Shown piece by piece: positions 1 through 12,790 of a stretch of DNA of 64,000 bases (the first letter of the stretch is position 1; each line of letters begins with the position of its first letter). This stretch comes from Ridgeia piscesae. Lineage: Eukaryota; Annelida; Polychaeta; Sabellida; Siboglinidae. A model generated the notes under the pieces. The model was not told the DNA's origin and did no database searches. It saw only the letters and a list, made by a program, of their open reading frames with translations. The position numbers and the translations under genes were made by a program. Where the stretch lies: contig JAODUO010000139.1 of the NCBI GenBank assembly GCA_025642075.2, positions 458,501 to 522,500 of the forward strand, written 5' to 3'.

Positions 1-2392
1 TAGTGTACACTATCTGAAGTAGTCGGACTCGTCCTGCAAAGTGGCGGGATTACATACGAGGCATATTAATAATTATGATACAGAGCAGCAGTGCAGGGGA
101 GGCCCCTTGCTGATAGTGGGCCAGCCAGTGACGTTGGTAGCTGATACAAGACACCCGGCCTGTTGACTTGCTGGTAAACTAGCAGCGGTTCTGACGTCAG
201 AGAGGGACCTGACAAGGAATCCTGCCAGCTACTGAATGTCAGGACTGACCACTAATCTACGGGGGTTCTGCCTCCAATTCATGCTGCTCGGGCTGTTTTA
301 TTTATCTAGTGATCCTTGCTGATTGATTGGTGGTCAAATAGGTGTATACATTTATATATGGTGTTTGCGTTAGGTGTTGGTGGGTGTCGGGATTGATTTT
401 ATTAGTTTATTATTATTTTATGTTGTATGTGTCCATGTTGAAATTCGGCAAAAGATAATATTGTGTTAATTTGAAATAAGTAGAAATAAAAATGTACAGA
501 TTAAAGCTTCGGTAGTTAAATAAGTTACTGGTAAATAGACATATAAATTGTGGTAGATATGTGTATAAATATTTATTTGGTTAAGTAGATAAATTAAGTA
601 ATTTAATCTAATTAAAATGAATGAATAAATTAAGTAAAACGCAAGTCATTTATCAGTCCACCTTGTAAGATGTTTCATATTCAGAATGTGTACAATCTTG
701 TTTGTTAAGTTGTAAAAATTAAGGTTCTTTGTAATATTGCTAAATAACTTGCCTCAATCTCACCTTAATCCGGTACAGTTTAATTTACGGAAGTAAACCG
801 TAAATTGATTGATTGATTGATTGACTGATTTAAGTATTGATTGATTGATTATTTTGTTTATATATTTATTCATTGGTTGGTTGATTGATTTGTTTATAGA
901 CTGACATATGTAACAATTGATTGGTTTAGTGACTGATATATGTAAGTTTTATTACGAATTGCAATGTTCACTGAAGTGGTTGTACATGTATGTACATGTA
1001 ATGAGTATGGTATCAACGTCATCACTCCAAACTATGACACTCTAGCGCCAGTAAGCAGCAAAGTCTATGGAGGTGACCTTATAATTACACACATTTATCA
1101 CCACAACTCTCAGTCTAGAGTAACATAAACAGAGGTAATTACGTTGTTGGTTAACAGGCAGATATCATGACCTCCGTGGGCTACAATCTTGACCATGATA
1201 TACTTCCTCCCAGAAGTCCCCGGTGCTGTAACGCACGTAGTGACCACTGTCCATAATATTTACACATGCATCCTTTTGGACATGTTCAGTCTCCCATGAG
1301 GATGTCTGTTGCTAAATTTAACAGTTTTATTTAATATTACTTACTTATGGCTATAATAAATAAGCCAAATGTATACTGAATGCCAGATTATGTGAATTAC
1401 TTTATTAAAAGATTAAGATCATAACAACGTTTGCAGTTTGACAGTTTCCATCACACAACATGTTCAGTTAGTAAATAAAATAAGCCTCCAGTTTTAAAAG
1501 CAAGTCTTGTTGGCAACAAAGCCAAGGTGTGCTGTGTTAACCACAGTGACCTTTGACCAGCAGACTTCCTGTTACAAAAAAAAAACATGCTGGCAGGCAC
1601 CCTCCATGTACAGGAACTATTCCTCCTTTTTCTATATCAGTTAGTAAAATAACCTTAAATGTATGCTGTATTTAAAAAGAATTTATCGTCCACAAAACCG
1701 GGTTACAATATGTTCTTAGTTACAACATGTTCAAATTGTAAACATCTTTGTTAACAATTACAGTGGATGTCGGTTGCTTTGTAGATAGACCACTTTGATG
1801 CTCAGTATGGTTGCGAAGTTTCCACATCCAATACAACCAATTATTAAGACTAGCTTGCTGTTAATAACAGCTACAGCTGAATACTTTTTTTGAATATTTT
1901 AGTGAGTCCAAAAACACACAGTGTCTGAATACATACAGTCATCCTGATAAAAACAAAAGACTGTAAAACCTAATGAGAGAACCTAATAAAGAGTGACACT
2001 TCCTCCACAGACTTTGAAGTTTCTTGTCATATTTCGCAGCTATGTAGCCACCATATCATGCGAGGTCACAGTGTTATCAAAGTATTCTAACAAATGTGTC
2101 TGTGGTGCACAGCCGCTGTGCAGGTAGCCATGTGTAACAGTTGTGTAACAATTGCAATATATCTGATTTATGTGACATTGTCTGCAGATAGAAAAAACGA
2201 AGGTCAAACACAGAACTAACCAGGCCTGTTGATATATAATTAACTCAAGACTGTGTTAAACTGTGTCACTGATATGTTACTTAGAATCTACAAGAATAAA
2301 TGTGTTTGTCTCAATGGCATCCACTAAAATGTTCCATATTGATCTAACTTGTTGGTGAAACTAATTATTTTTGGATCTCAATTACAAAATGC

Positions 2393-2394
<2 letters not shown>
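1..2394. other. Gene-free AT-rich stretch
   Basis: No open frame with splice-site support or recognisable protein similarity is visible on either strand. A short TTGA/GATT tandem patch lies near 800-900, decaying into related TGATT words. The first 250 bases are more GC-rich than the rest but show no clear exon. The stretch could be intergenic or an intron of a gene starting outside the window. Confidence 0.6.

Positions 2395-2446
<52 letters not shown>
2395..2446. repeat. (TA)n microsatellite
   Basis: About 26 uninterrupted TA units are seen directly. They are followed by two imperfect copies of a short word, ACTAAGATATAC, before the mariner-like element begins. Such tracts are preferred targets for TA-inserting elements. 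Confidence 0.95.
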
Positions 2447-2447
<1 letters not shown>

Positions 2448-2481
2448 TAAGATATACTGTATATGTGTATACTAAGATATA

Positions 2482-3029
2482 CAGTGTGATCCAGAAAAAA
2501 ATGTCACTTTATTTCGTCATATTTTCTACAAATGTTGCAGTTTCCAAAGATTTTTCTTCTAGGGGTGGGATACTGCTATAAGTTTTTACAGTGAAAAGCA
2601 TTTTTTAAATGTCCACTTTTTTTCTCAGTTTTTCTAATAATTAATAACATGTTTGATCCAAGCCCATGGCTGCTTGATCATGGCTGCCATCCAGCCTCAA
2701 CCCCCTGAAACTACTTACTTTGGGGTTACTTGAAGGAGAGAGTCTACCAGGACAACCCTGATACAATTGGGAGTCTGAAGCAAAACATCAGGAGAGAAAT
2801 AAGGAGAATTCCAAGAGATATGTTGGAGAGAGTTATGGACAATTTTAATGTTAGGATGGCAGCCGTGATCCAGCAGCGAGGGGCTTGGATCAAACATACT
2901 ACTAGAAAATGTGAGGAAAAAAGTGAATACTGTAAAAATGCTTGTCACAATAAAACCTTATAGCAGTATGCCAGTATTCCACCCCTAGCATAACAATATT
3001 GGTAAAACTGCATTTTGTGAACCACACTA
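2482..3029. mobile_element. Tc1/mariner snapback (non-autonomous) element
   Basis: A 548-bp element flanked by TA on both sides (2480-2481 and 3030-3031). Its ends are inverted: CAGTGTGATCC on the left and the complement of TAGTGTGGTTC on the right. The inverted arms are long. Successive blocks match between the left arm and the complement of the right arm: CTAGGGGTGG, ATACTGCTATAAG, AAGCATTTTT and ATGTTTGATCCAAGCCC. TA target duplication and CAGTGTG-like ends are hallmarks of the Tc1/mariner superfamily. Both arms include the 3' end of a transposase gene, in opposite orientation, so it is a snapback derivative and cannot make a full transposase. Confidence 0.82.
2709..2963 (+). pseudogene. 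Tc1/mariner transposase C-terminal fragment
   Basis: The frame reads a WGYLKERVY block, then an LK..IRREIRRIP block, then MLERVMDNFNVRMAAVIQQRG and AWIKH. This order matches the C-terminal tail of Tc1/mariner transposases, just after the last catalytic aspartate region. Immediately upstream a stop (2706-2708) and a shifted frame interrupt the expected DLNPLDY-type block. The catalytic domain is absent. A second, inverted copy of the last codons lies at about 2650-2700 on the other strand. It is a dead remnant inside the 2482-3029 element; family assignment is from recognised motifs, not from a search. Confidence 0.75.
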
Positions 3030-3455
3030 TATTAACATTTGAGTATTTTAACAGTATCTCCTATTTTGTGTTATGATGTGCAGAAAAAATTGTGTGATGA
3101 TGAACTCTTCAGATGCAAAACAAAATTAAGTTTAAAATACTGCCTTTGGTGTTTTTTTGTCCCTGTTGTGGATGTATGGTAAGTATTGCTATTATTACCA
3201 TTATTACTACTAGCCAATACCTGGTGTAGAAGATTTACATTAATTACACAATCTTGGAACTTAAAACAGTTAATATGTCATCTTTGTCAGATTATACCAT
3301 GATGCATGTTTCCGTATTTGATTGGCCACCAGAGATGCCTTTGTTAAGTATATGCCTCAAAATAATGTGGTTTCGACAATAATGGAGAGTACAAGATTAA
3401 ATAGAGATCTTACAGAATTCACAAGAATTTCCATTAGCATATCCAAGTAAAAATC

Positions 3456-3586
3456 TTACCTGTAGATTATTTGATTATTTTGTGAACTTGTCAGGATGAC
3501 CTCATCTGTACTAATGGCATGCTGCCCCAACATCATTAGTACTGATGAAGCCGTCTTGACATGGTCACGAAATAATCTACAGGTAA
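3456..3586. repeat. 131-bp imperfect palindrome
   Basis: The left arm begins TTACCTGTAGATTATTT and the right arm, read on the other strand, begins the same way. Further matched blocks follow (GTGA, TGTCA, TCATC, GTACTAATG) up to a short centre near 3521. The left arm has a small insertion. It is probably a tiny foldback or MITE; no coding capacity. Confidence 0.75.
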
Positions 3587-6500
3587 AAACGTCATCAATG
3601 TATGTTAGTTAGTATGTGGTTCCAATGGCCCAAATCACTGACGTGTTTGCAGATATTGTCAAGTGTATGTGAGCAAACCAGATACTAAATTGCCCAGGCC
3701 TATTCTGCATATACAGTATATGCTAAAAAGAGCTTTCCATCAAAAATGTATATACCTCATATTTCAATGTCTACATGTGTCTGGACACATAATAAAAATA
3801 TAACCAAATACAATACATTTGTGAACCAACATATTAAAAAACAATAGACAAAACAAGTCAAAATATTCTTGCGTCTCAAAATGTAACTTTTCTTTAGTTT
3901 AACTGCTTCAATTTTAACAATAAAAAAAGTTGTTGAAGATAATGTCTGAGTGTTATATTAAAAATTTGCAAATCTCTATTTCACAATGTTGTAGCCACAT
4001 TGCTGTCATAGTCCACTTGTTACGAGAATCACAAATTAGGCATACATTTAGAAACTGATTGGATATCATCGTGGCGAACTGTTGCCTGATAGACAATAAT
4101 CAATATACATCGTATATCTAATAAATTAAAACATGTCTAATTTTGATTGCGTGTAGAGGTATTTTGGTTTCTTGGTTAATCAAATTAATCAAACTGTATA
4201 TACTTGTGAAATATTTTGGATTTTTCTTTGTGTAATAATGGCCAACTTTGTTTTCAAGAAAACGTTTTTATAATCCGGTTAACAGTCTAAGAATTAATAT
4301 GATAAACGAGTTAAAGCTTAGTATAAAATTATTTCAAACACAAGTGTGGCAAATGTTCTCACAATAGCATAATTAGTCACTGAGCGATGGAGAACAGTCC
4401 ATCAGACAGCGCTTCCTGTCATACTTCAGATGTCCTTGCTCTAATTGCAGGGGACATTCATCACTAACAGATAAATGGACTGCCAATGTTACGTCTGAAC
4501 TACGTCACCATCGTTTCCGGATGACGCTAAACTTTTGTTCAAATCACCTGAGACCTACTTAATGCTTAGCTGAGATCCTGGACCAAATAGGCGACAGTTG
4601 TGATTACGTCACAGCAGGCTTGATGACGGTAATCACTGTACTATAGAGATGTATTGTGTCAGTCTACCCATGGAGCAAGATTAAAGGGCGGTGATGATCA
4701 CCATTACTGCATTTTGATCTTTTAAAACTTGTTGTCACAGTGTTGCCCTCTGGAGGAGAATGATTCACCACTCGGTTCTCTCGGGCAGGCAAAAGGCCTT
4801 CGAGAAAAGCATGTTAAAATATATTAACAAGTAACTCTAAATAATTAACATTGGGCTTTCTGAAGTATAGAGGTTATGCCAGTGGCAAATGGTGCAAGAA
4901 GTGACTGAACATAGAACGAACCGGGTAGACCACAGTGTCTGGAGGAGATGCACATACAGTGTTCCAAAATCAGCATCATAGTACATATACACTGGAAATA
5001 CAGATTAGACCACTGGACATTCACTCTTGTATATCAAGGGTGAGCCTGTCTTTGATCTTGATCATTGATTTCTTGTTCTTGCTCCTCCTGTTTCTTGTGC
5101 TGTTCTCTAAACCATCAGCCTCCACTCCCCTGTCTCTTGCTCTCCTTCTCTACTCTCCAGTCATCTACTAATCTCTTCTTACACAATCTTCTCACCACTG
5201 TCTCGGTCATATGGCAATGTCAGTGTCAATTTCAAAGTGACACTGAGGGCTCACACAGTGTGAGCACAGTGTGCTGTGTCATACAGGCATTGTTATATGT
5301 ATGTATTTATATATTTTATTTGTATTGTTATATTTATATGTAAGTTACAGAGGTCTACTTTAGATTATAGTGTATAAATAAAGTTGTTACTATTTATTAC
5401 AGTATTATAATATCATTGGGTGTTCTGTGTAGTGTCACTTCAGTGTTGCACCTTGACATAGGAACAACAGAGTTGATTCAGTATACGGAATTGTGCTGAC
5501 TTACAAGCAGGACCCAAATTTTAGCAGAATATTTGTTTTATTTGCATTGGTCAAACTTCATTAGATCTGTAGATTAAGGAGCCACGCAGTGAGAGATATA
5601 AAATAGATATTCAGTGAAAGTAATTAAACAAAGAGAATGCATGCAAATTCCAAATAAAATGTATTAAAATAAAAAATGTTTCCGAAACCTTTACCTAGAT
5701 AAATTGAAACAGTAAGCGGATCTGCGTCCGCCCGATTTCAGTTGCGTGGTTCGTCAGAGACTTGTGTCTAACAGCGGCAGATATATAATCCCAACATGTT
5801 TACATTCACACTGGATGGCATGTTTGATGCATCGGCCTTGTTTTCTGACACGTGTGTTGCCGCATATAGCAGGGCCATATGGCAGCCATGAAGTAGAGCC
5901 GTCTGCTGCCATGAAAATATAGATGAGAAGTACCTCACTATTGACTCCATGACATTTCCGCTGGCGGCTCAAGTGCATATGCACATCACTGTAGTGCGTG
6001 TCTTGTGGCTTCCTCAGAATGTCATCATACGCGTGGTATATTTTATGTATTGATTTGAGAGACAAGATCACCTCGTATATTTTATAGCCCAAGATTGATT
6101 GTGGCAATTAAAGTCACATAGAAAACATACAAATAAACATGGATTTTTTAACTGAACAAATTGATAAATTAAAATACAACTGTTGTGACCGTACTAATTA
6201 CTAGTATTATTAAAATAACCTAGACATACTACTGTAACACAATATAATAATACTAATACAGCAAACTAGTTTCTAATAATACATATAAAACAAGTTTTTA
6301 TTTTAATTGGTTAACTGTTTAAATTAAGTACCACTTCACCTGTATTTCTAAATAAATATAAAAACTGCTGCCCCCCAGTACTTAAAAATGGTTACGTGTA
6401 ATTTCTGAAATGTTATGTGTTTTCCTTGGGTACGTGATATGCATTGATTTAAAAAATACTATGCACTGTATATTAATATGGTTGTAAACATCTGTGTTAA

Positions 6501-9500
6501 TTCTGTGAATAAAAATGCTGTTTATGAGAAAACAGAAGCCACGTTTGACTCCATGGTGTCTGCTGCGTGTTTGAAAAGAAGTTTTTTTGCAGTAATGTTA
6601 TGATATATTTTCCTCCAAGCCTCAAAGTACCATTCAGCATCACTGTCCGCCATCTAAAACATGTTCTGTGCACCGTCATTTCTGCAGGCAGTTGCAACAA
6701 AACAAAACACTAAACCCCACCAAACAATGGCATTGCTAATTTTAGTGATGCTAAACTTAGCTGATGACGATTTATTGTGTTTCAAGGCGCCTGCAAGAAG
6801 TCAGCAGCCGTACAGTGGGTCTTTGTGAAGGGCCTGTAATTCATGTGGTCTACCCCACCTAGACCGTGGGTATAAATCTTGGCACCCCATTAAGGAGAGG
6901 AAATGCCTTCTGAAGTATGTCGATGTGATTGGTTTGACCTGTCCAGGTGAAATCATCTGTCAGGTAGACCAATGTATGTGTGCTGATTAGTGGCAGGCTG
7001 GAGTAGCCATAATACCAGAGCTGCACACATCAGATGCATGGTGCCACCCAAGTTCAGTTTTTTCACTTGACTATTTTAAAATTAATTAAAACAATCAACA
7101 TTTTCTTGTATCTGCTACAACATTTTGTTTGTTTTTGCAACATTTTGCATGCAGATTTGGTAAAGGTAATCAGACAAACTCTAGTTATTTTACTTATTTA
7201 TTCCTTATCATGAATTAATTGGAGAGATTTAAATATTGGAATCTTGGTGTGTATTTGCCATGTGATGATGCCCATGTTTCTGTGTTGATGTGATGACATT
7301 ATTTACTTACTATAACCGATGTCCCAACAACTTCAGATTGTTGACGGCTGAGTCCCGATCTAGCAATTTGCTTTGATCAGTTACATGATGTAACAACAAA
7401 AATTCAGTCAACATTTGAAACAGTTGTATGCACTTTGTTTATTAAACCAAGTGCAACTTTACAGAATCCACACATTATGTAGTTTGATGTGAAAGAACCC
7501 CATTTGTGATGTACTGGACAAAACCAGTTAAGGTACCATGTTAGAATTAATTCAGAGATGTGTTAGTAAAATGCTGAAATCAGTTTGTGCCAATTTTGTA
7601 AAAGGTCACAAAGTAAAATAGTTACAGTTTTGTTTAAACAAATCTTAATCATAATTATGTGCCCCAAGCCAAATGAGATTGATACAGTTCAAATTTTACT
7701 AAAGGTCAGTTTGGGGTTAGATAGTACAGACAACACAATGGGCAGTTTTATTAAAACTTCATTAAATATAAAATTGCTTGCTGCAAAATTCAGTACAAAA
7801 TATTATATTGAATAAAAATTCCACATTTGGCAATCTAATATTTTTCTAAGAATCATGCAACATTTATTCCCTGTGATACGTTTTCAGGAAAGTGTTAGTA
7901 GAGTGGCTATCATTTGCTGGCGGGGAAACGGGGGTGCATAGGCCTAAATAATATCAAGCTTAGCATCAATTTATTCTACTTGGTGTCATCACTTGGCAAA
8001 TAATATTGGTATATTGGTGACGTCACTAATATATCCAGAATCTCATTAGCTGTCCAGTAATACTTTGACCCTACTGCCCAGTATTTGCAATTTTACATAC
8101 GTGTGTAACGACAATACTTGGTTGTGACGTATCTGGTAAGCGCTACCACCCACATAAAAACACACAGGTTTAAAAACCGTCACTTTGACCTTTGCTCAAG
8201 ATTCCTCCTTTTATGCATCTAGCCTTTTGCTCAGGCGTTGTTAGTATGACCTTCTTAGCTCCTGACAAGATGGTTTCACTTGTTGCAAACAAATGGTAGC
8301 AAGAAATAGACACTGGGTAATTATTTCTGGAAAGCACCATGCTTGCAGTCAGTTCGTTTAGGAAAAAAGTCTATTATTCTTGGAATTTCTCACGGTAATC
8401 TTCAACATGAACGACTAGAATACAACTCCCCTTGATACTGCTTACTGATATGACGTCAAGGAGACCTAAGTTATCTCTGCTGGCCACTAAAAAGATGTAA
8501 CAGTGTTTATTTGCCATTCGTGTACACTTTAGTGTGAAGTGTCAATAACACTTGGGGAAAATTTACACATAACTTTAAAAAAATGCGACAACAAGAGTTT
8601 CCTTGCTTATGTAACATGTAGACAGAAAGGTCATGCGCGATAAGGTCAGACCACTGACAGTATCAAAAATAAAGTGAGGTGTTTTAATTTTAATGGCAGA
8701 AGAGCAACATGGGTACTTTATAATATTATTGGTTTTCAGGAGAGTGGTTTTGGAATTGATGGTACACATGTATAACAAAATAAAGGAAACTGCATGAGGC
8801 AGTATTGAGGAGTTTGTCATTTTTTCTCATGAGTCCTGCCAAGTTGACTTAATACAGGACAGAATATTTTCTAAGAACCAATTAGCCACATGCAAACCAG
8901 CACTAATTGGTTGATTTAGTTCTCACCTAATTAGTTTTGTACATAAATGCCAATAATGTGAAGGATTCCCAGAAACAAATCAGATAATATAAATAACTTT
9001 GTGTAATTAAATTGGCCATTGTCTAAGCATTTTTGGTTACCTCGGTTGGCTTATGATGAAACAAGTTAATAAGAGGTCTGTTTATTGAATGAGTTCAGGT
9101 ACTTGGGTTGTGATAAAGGAAGGTTCAAATTAGTTCACTCGGACGTGGGGGGTAATGTGTTTACCAAACGTGATGCGGTGCTTTGTAGTGCAAAAAATAC
9201 CCGAAGCAAACATGAAATAACAACAGTGTGGAGGCATTTTTGTGCACAAACATGAGCATGTGCCATGTACATACCAAATATAAGCAGACCTTAAAACTTG
9301 ACATAGGTCGAAATAATTATAGCAAGCATCACTTGGAAAGTTATTTCTTCTGTTGATGAATTGACCTTTGCCACAAAAGAAGTGTCACCTCAGAGATGTA
9401 TTAGGGACAGTGTACAGTGACCTAAGTTATTTTAGTAGTGCTGCCATGGTGAATTTCACAGCAGAAGAAGTAATCTATGCTGAGTTGTGAAAGAGGAATA

Positions 9501-10104
9501 TTTAACTGAGGATATGACTCATGTCAGGGTTTTGCTCAAAAAGAAGGAAGTGATTAATTTGAATTGATGAGTAATTGGACAGTTGCACAAAAGAAGTTAT
9601 TATAAGGTGCTATTTGGGAATCTTTAGCTTTAATTCGTTTGTGTGGAGGTGTCAGTCAGTTAGCTAAGGAGATAAATCACGGTAGTGCTGCTCATGACTA
9701 TTTAATTTAGGAAGTAGAGTAGTTTGCAGGAAGTTTCAAAGGTTGTGATGTTAGTGTATTGCTTATAGAACACTGCACATAAAATACGTGTACCTAAACA
9801 TACACATGGGAAATGTCAGTAGAGTTTATGTGTGAGTGCAGGAAGTGGGTGAATGGGTATTTAAACATAAAAGACAGACAGGCACAGGGCAAACAAGTAT
9901 AGAATAAATCTACCTTGTAAAATTTCATTTAAGAACTCTGCAAGATTTATTTTCAAAGCTACAAGCTGCTGATGACATGTTGACATAAGGAAATATACCA
10001 GAGTTATGTTAGTGTTATTCCCACTGCATTAACACAAACAGATCATTTGATCCCCCTCTTGAATTATCCTCTGTGAGAATGAACATTTTCTCAACCTAGT
10101 CGAG
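3587..10104. other. Gene-free stretch
   Basis: Open frames here are short, lack splice support and show no recognisable protein. A pyrimidine-rich patch lies at 5050-5165, and a perfect 17-base palindrome (GCTCACAC-A-GTGTGAGC) at 5249-5265. A 117-codon minus frame at 5754-6107 resembles no family known to me and is not called. Otherwise this is AT-rich unique sequence. Confidence 0.55.
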
Positions 10105-10395
10105 CTGTCCAGTGACTTGTCCAGTGACTTGTCCAGTGACTTGTCCAGTGACTTGTCCAGTGACTTGTCCAGTGACTTGTCCAGTGACTTGTCCAGTGAC
10201 TTGTCCAGTGACTTGTCCAGTGACTTGTCCAGTGACTTGTCCAGTGACTTGTCCAGTGACTTGTCCAGTGACTTGTCCAGTGACTTGTCCAGTGACTTGT
10301 CCAGTGACTTGTCCAGTGACTTGTCCAGTGACTTGTCCAGTGACTTGTCCAGTGACTTGTCCAGTGACTTGTCCAGTGACTTGTCCAGTGACTTG
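10105..10395. repeat. 12-bp minisatellite, about 24 units
   Basis: Perfect head-to-tail copies of TTGTCCAGTGAC run with almost no variation; the first copy begins CTGTCC. Because the unit is a multiple of three and contains no stop in several frames, it creates open frames on both strands, such as a repeating TGQV or SSDL peptide. The near-perfect homogeneity implies recent expansion or active homogenisation. I see no evidence that it is translated. Confidence 0.97.
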
Positions 10396-10969
10396 AAATG
10401 CTGCTGTATCTTCTGGCTTCTTTTTATTTGAAAACAATACCTCTATTTTCATAACCGTTGTCGATTTAAAAACTTTCATATCTACAAGGTCTCTCAGCTC
10501 ACAAATTAACTTATTCACACTACATTGTATTCAGTAGTTTATAATCTAATCCTTCTCACTGATAGGTGGAAATAATAGTTACAGATGGGTAAATCATGGA
10601 AATTAAGTCACAATTTTTGGCTAGGAAAAGTCATAGAAAATAAAATTGCAACATTATTTTGTTTGAAGACTATTAATTATAAAGCTTTGCAAATGTTTGA
10701 TTGATAATTTAGCACCATAAAAAAATAAGATGAATCATCCATGCAATCCTATTAGTGTTGCCCATTTCCATTGACAATTGAGCACATTGCATTATTAAGG
10801 TGACTATTCTTTGTACTTGTACACAAGTGAAGTTTCAATGTTGTATCATCTTTTATTTTGTGATTAAGATGCATTCCAGTGGACTGCATTTCATACATCA
10901 ACATATCTTCAAAATACTATATATATTTAAATTTGTTTTGTTTTCCTGTGAATTTTTCCGAGACTTTAG

Positions 10970-11075
10970 TTCCCACATTCCTAGATATGATATCACGCCC
11001 ACTCCGAGCAAGCTGACCACCCCCAGAAGGTCATCGACTACTGAATCAATCCCCCGGATAGTGTTCACACATTAA
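10970..11075 (+). other. Possible exon, S/T-P rich
   Basis: An acceptor-like TTTTTCCGAGACTTTAG precedes a frame that is more GC-rich than its surroundings. It encodes a short peptide with several Thr-Pro pairs and a basic PRR, ending in TAA at 11075. It could be the last exon of a gene lying to the left, or a chance frame. A donor at GATA/GTGTTC (phase 0) would not join in frame to the exon at 12074. No homology is recognised. Confidence 0.22.
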
Positions 11076-11699
11076 CCTATAGATCTAATTCTACATATTG
11101 CATAGAGTGTGTCTTTGTTGCCTTCGAGTCTTGGCTTTATGTGGCCAATCTGTTCTCACTTGTCCCGGCCTCACCATCTCAAGTAGATTAGGACATCAAA
11201 ACAACTGAAGCTTTGCCTATTAGGTGGGATGCTACTAGATAATGTGCCTGGCATCGTTTCTAGATCCCATCGAGTGCCACGGTGAAGCCAGTAATGTAAT
11301 TTCGTACAGCATCTGTACTGCAGACAAAAACCAGTTGGCTCTCTTTACGAGGTGGTGAACAACATCTGCAGTGACAGGAAGTTAAAAGTCTATATTTAGA
11401 CGCCTGGGTTGATACGTCAGTGATGTAGAACTACCAGAAGATACCTCAGAATTAGACGGATAATAGCTGGTGTTTTATGTGCATCATATAGGTGTTGCAT
11501 GATCTGGAATGGTTACATAACTCTAGGAATTCGGCCACACCTGTCAGTGACCATAATGTAGATCTTTATCTGGCAGGTGAAAACACACGGGGTTGCTCAG
11601 CGTAACAACTGGTAATTCTGTGAAGGTCATTGCAACTTTTCAACAAGACAGTTATGTTTGTTTTGTTAACATTGTCATATAAAAGTAATGGAAAGGTAC

Positions 11700-11755
11700 T
11701 TGTTTATGTAGTGTATTATCCAGTCTATTGGACTTCTCAAAGAACTTCACACATT
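11700..11755 (-). repeat. Decayed SINE 3' tail
   Basis: The stretch matches, with about one change in five, the 3' tail of the SINE at 30958-31290: a TAGTGTATTATCCAGTC block, then GGACT.CTCAAAG. Orientation is the same as in that copy (minus). Confidence 0.5.
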
Positions 11756-12073
11756 TGTTAAAATGTGTGTGTAATCTGGTTTAAATTTAAATTTTTACCC
11801 ATTCAAAACAAACTTTGCTCATTCAAAATATGAGTGGTCGTGTCTGTAACTAAAACTATGAGTTGAATGTTTTTAGAGCAGTTTAATAGTCACTGCATAT
11901 GTGAAATGAAATAATTCAACAAGAATGAACAAGTCTGATTTGTCCTAACAAATGAGGTAGTGTTATGGACGAACCACATCTCTGTCCCACACTGCTTCTG
12001 TCTTGTGTATGTAACAGTTGTGATGGCATGGGTTGTAAATGTATTCAATATTTCTATGAATTTCTTCTTGCAG

Positions 12074-12213
12074 GTCGCCCCCTCGGTGCCCCGGCACTCC
12101 TACAGCAGATGCCCATCAAGGGTGGTCCAGTGGTGAGACGACTGCAAAACACCCCCTGTACCATCCACTCACCCCTTCAGTCTACACAGGCTTGGACCTT
12201 CAACGCCCCCCAG
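12074..12213 (+). CDS. Internal exon of unidentified plus-strand gene
   Basis: The exon is bounded by a strong acceptor (TTTCTTCTTGCAG) and a donor (CAG/GTGGGT). It is 140 nt, entering in phase 1 and leaving in phase 0. It encodes 46 residues starting RPLGAPALLQQMPIKGG, with VVRRLQ in the middle and ending TFNAPQ. It is markedly more GC-rich than the flanks. Its exit phase fits the exon at 26728. This is the leftmost supported exon; at least one upstream coding exon, not found here or outside the window, must supply the first base of its split codon. Proline/glutamine richness suggests a disordered segment. I do not recognise the family. Confidence 0.72.
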
Positions 12214-12289
12214 GTGGGTGGTCTTATAGCTTCTTGTAGTCTTTCTTGTGATATTTTGGTTTCTTTATATCTTTTTTACTTATGTCATG

Positions 12290-12790
12290 TTGTCATATCT
12301 CTCATTGGCTCATGGTCATGTGGTTTTACGAGTCTCAATTGGTCTCTATCTTGGCACATGTATCAAACTTAGTCTCATGGATCATGGCCAATGTCTCTCT
12401 CTTGAGCTCTTTTCTCTGTAATGGTCTCATATATTTCTCTCACGTCTCAAGGTTTCATGTCTCTCTCATGGTCTCATGGTTCTCTGAGGGTCTGATGTCT
12501 CTTGAGGTTTCATCTCTCTATCATGGCTTCATGACTCTCTCATGGTCTCATCTCTCTCATAGTTTGCTGTATCTATCTTAGTCTCATGTTTCTCGGTCTT
12601 GATAATGTTTCTCCATTGGTCTCGAACCTTCTTCTCATGGTCGCATGTCTCCCCCATTGTCTTATATTTGTCTTGGTCATCATGTCTCTTTGAGGCATAT
12701 ATCGCATGTCTTCATATTTATCTCATAATCTCATATCTCTCAATGTATCATGTCTCTTTTGTGGTGTCATATATTTTTTCTTAGTACCAT
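12290..12790. repeat. Decayed CATGTCTCTC/TCTCATGG repeat
   Basis: Dozens of variants of TCTCTCATGGTCTCA follow each other with irregular spacing of about 15-20 bases. It is an old, diverged minisatellite at the start of the intron after the 12074 exon. Short open frames here are by-products of the repeat. Confidence 0.75.

Noticed and set aside
10096..10518. 140-codon minus frame with repeating TGQV
   Set aside because: Nearly all of it is the 12-bp minisatellite; no start context, splice sites or unique coding portion.
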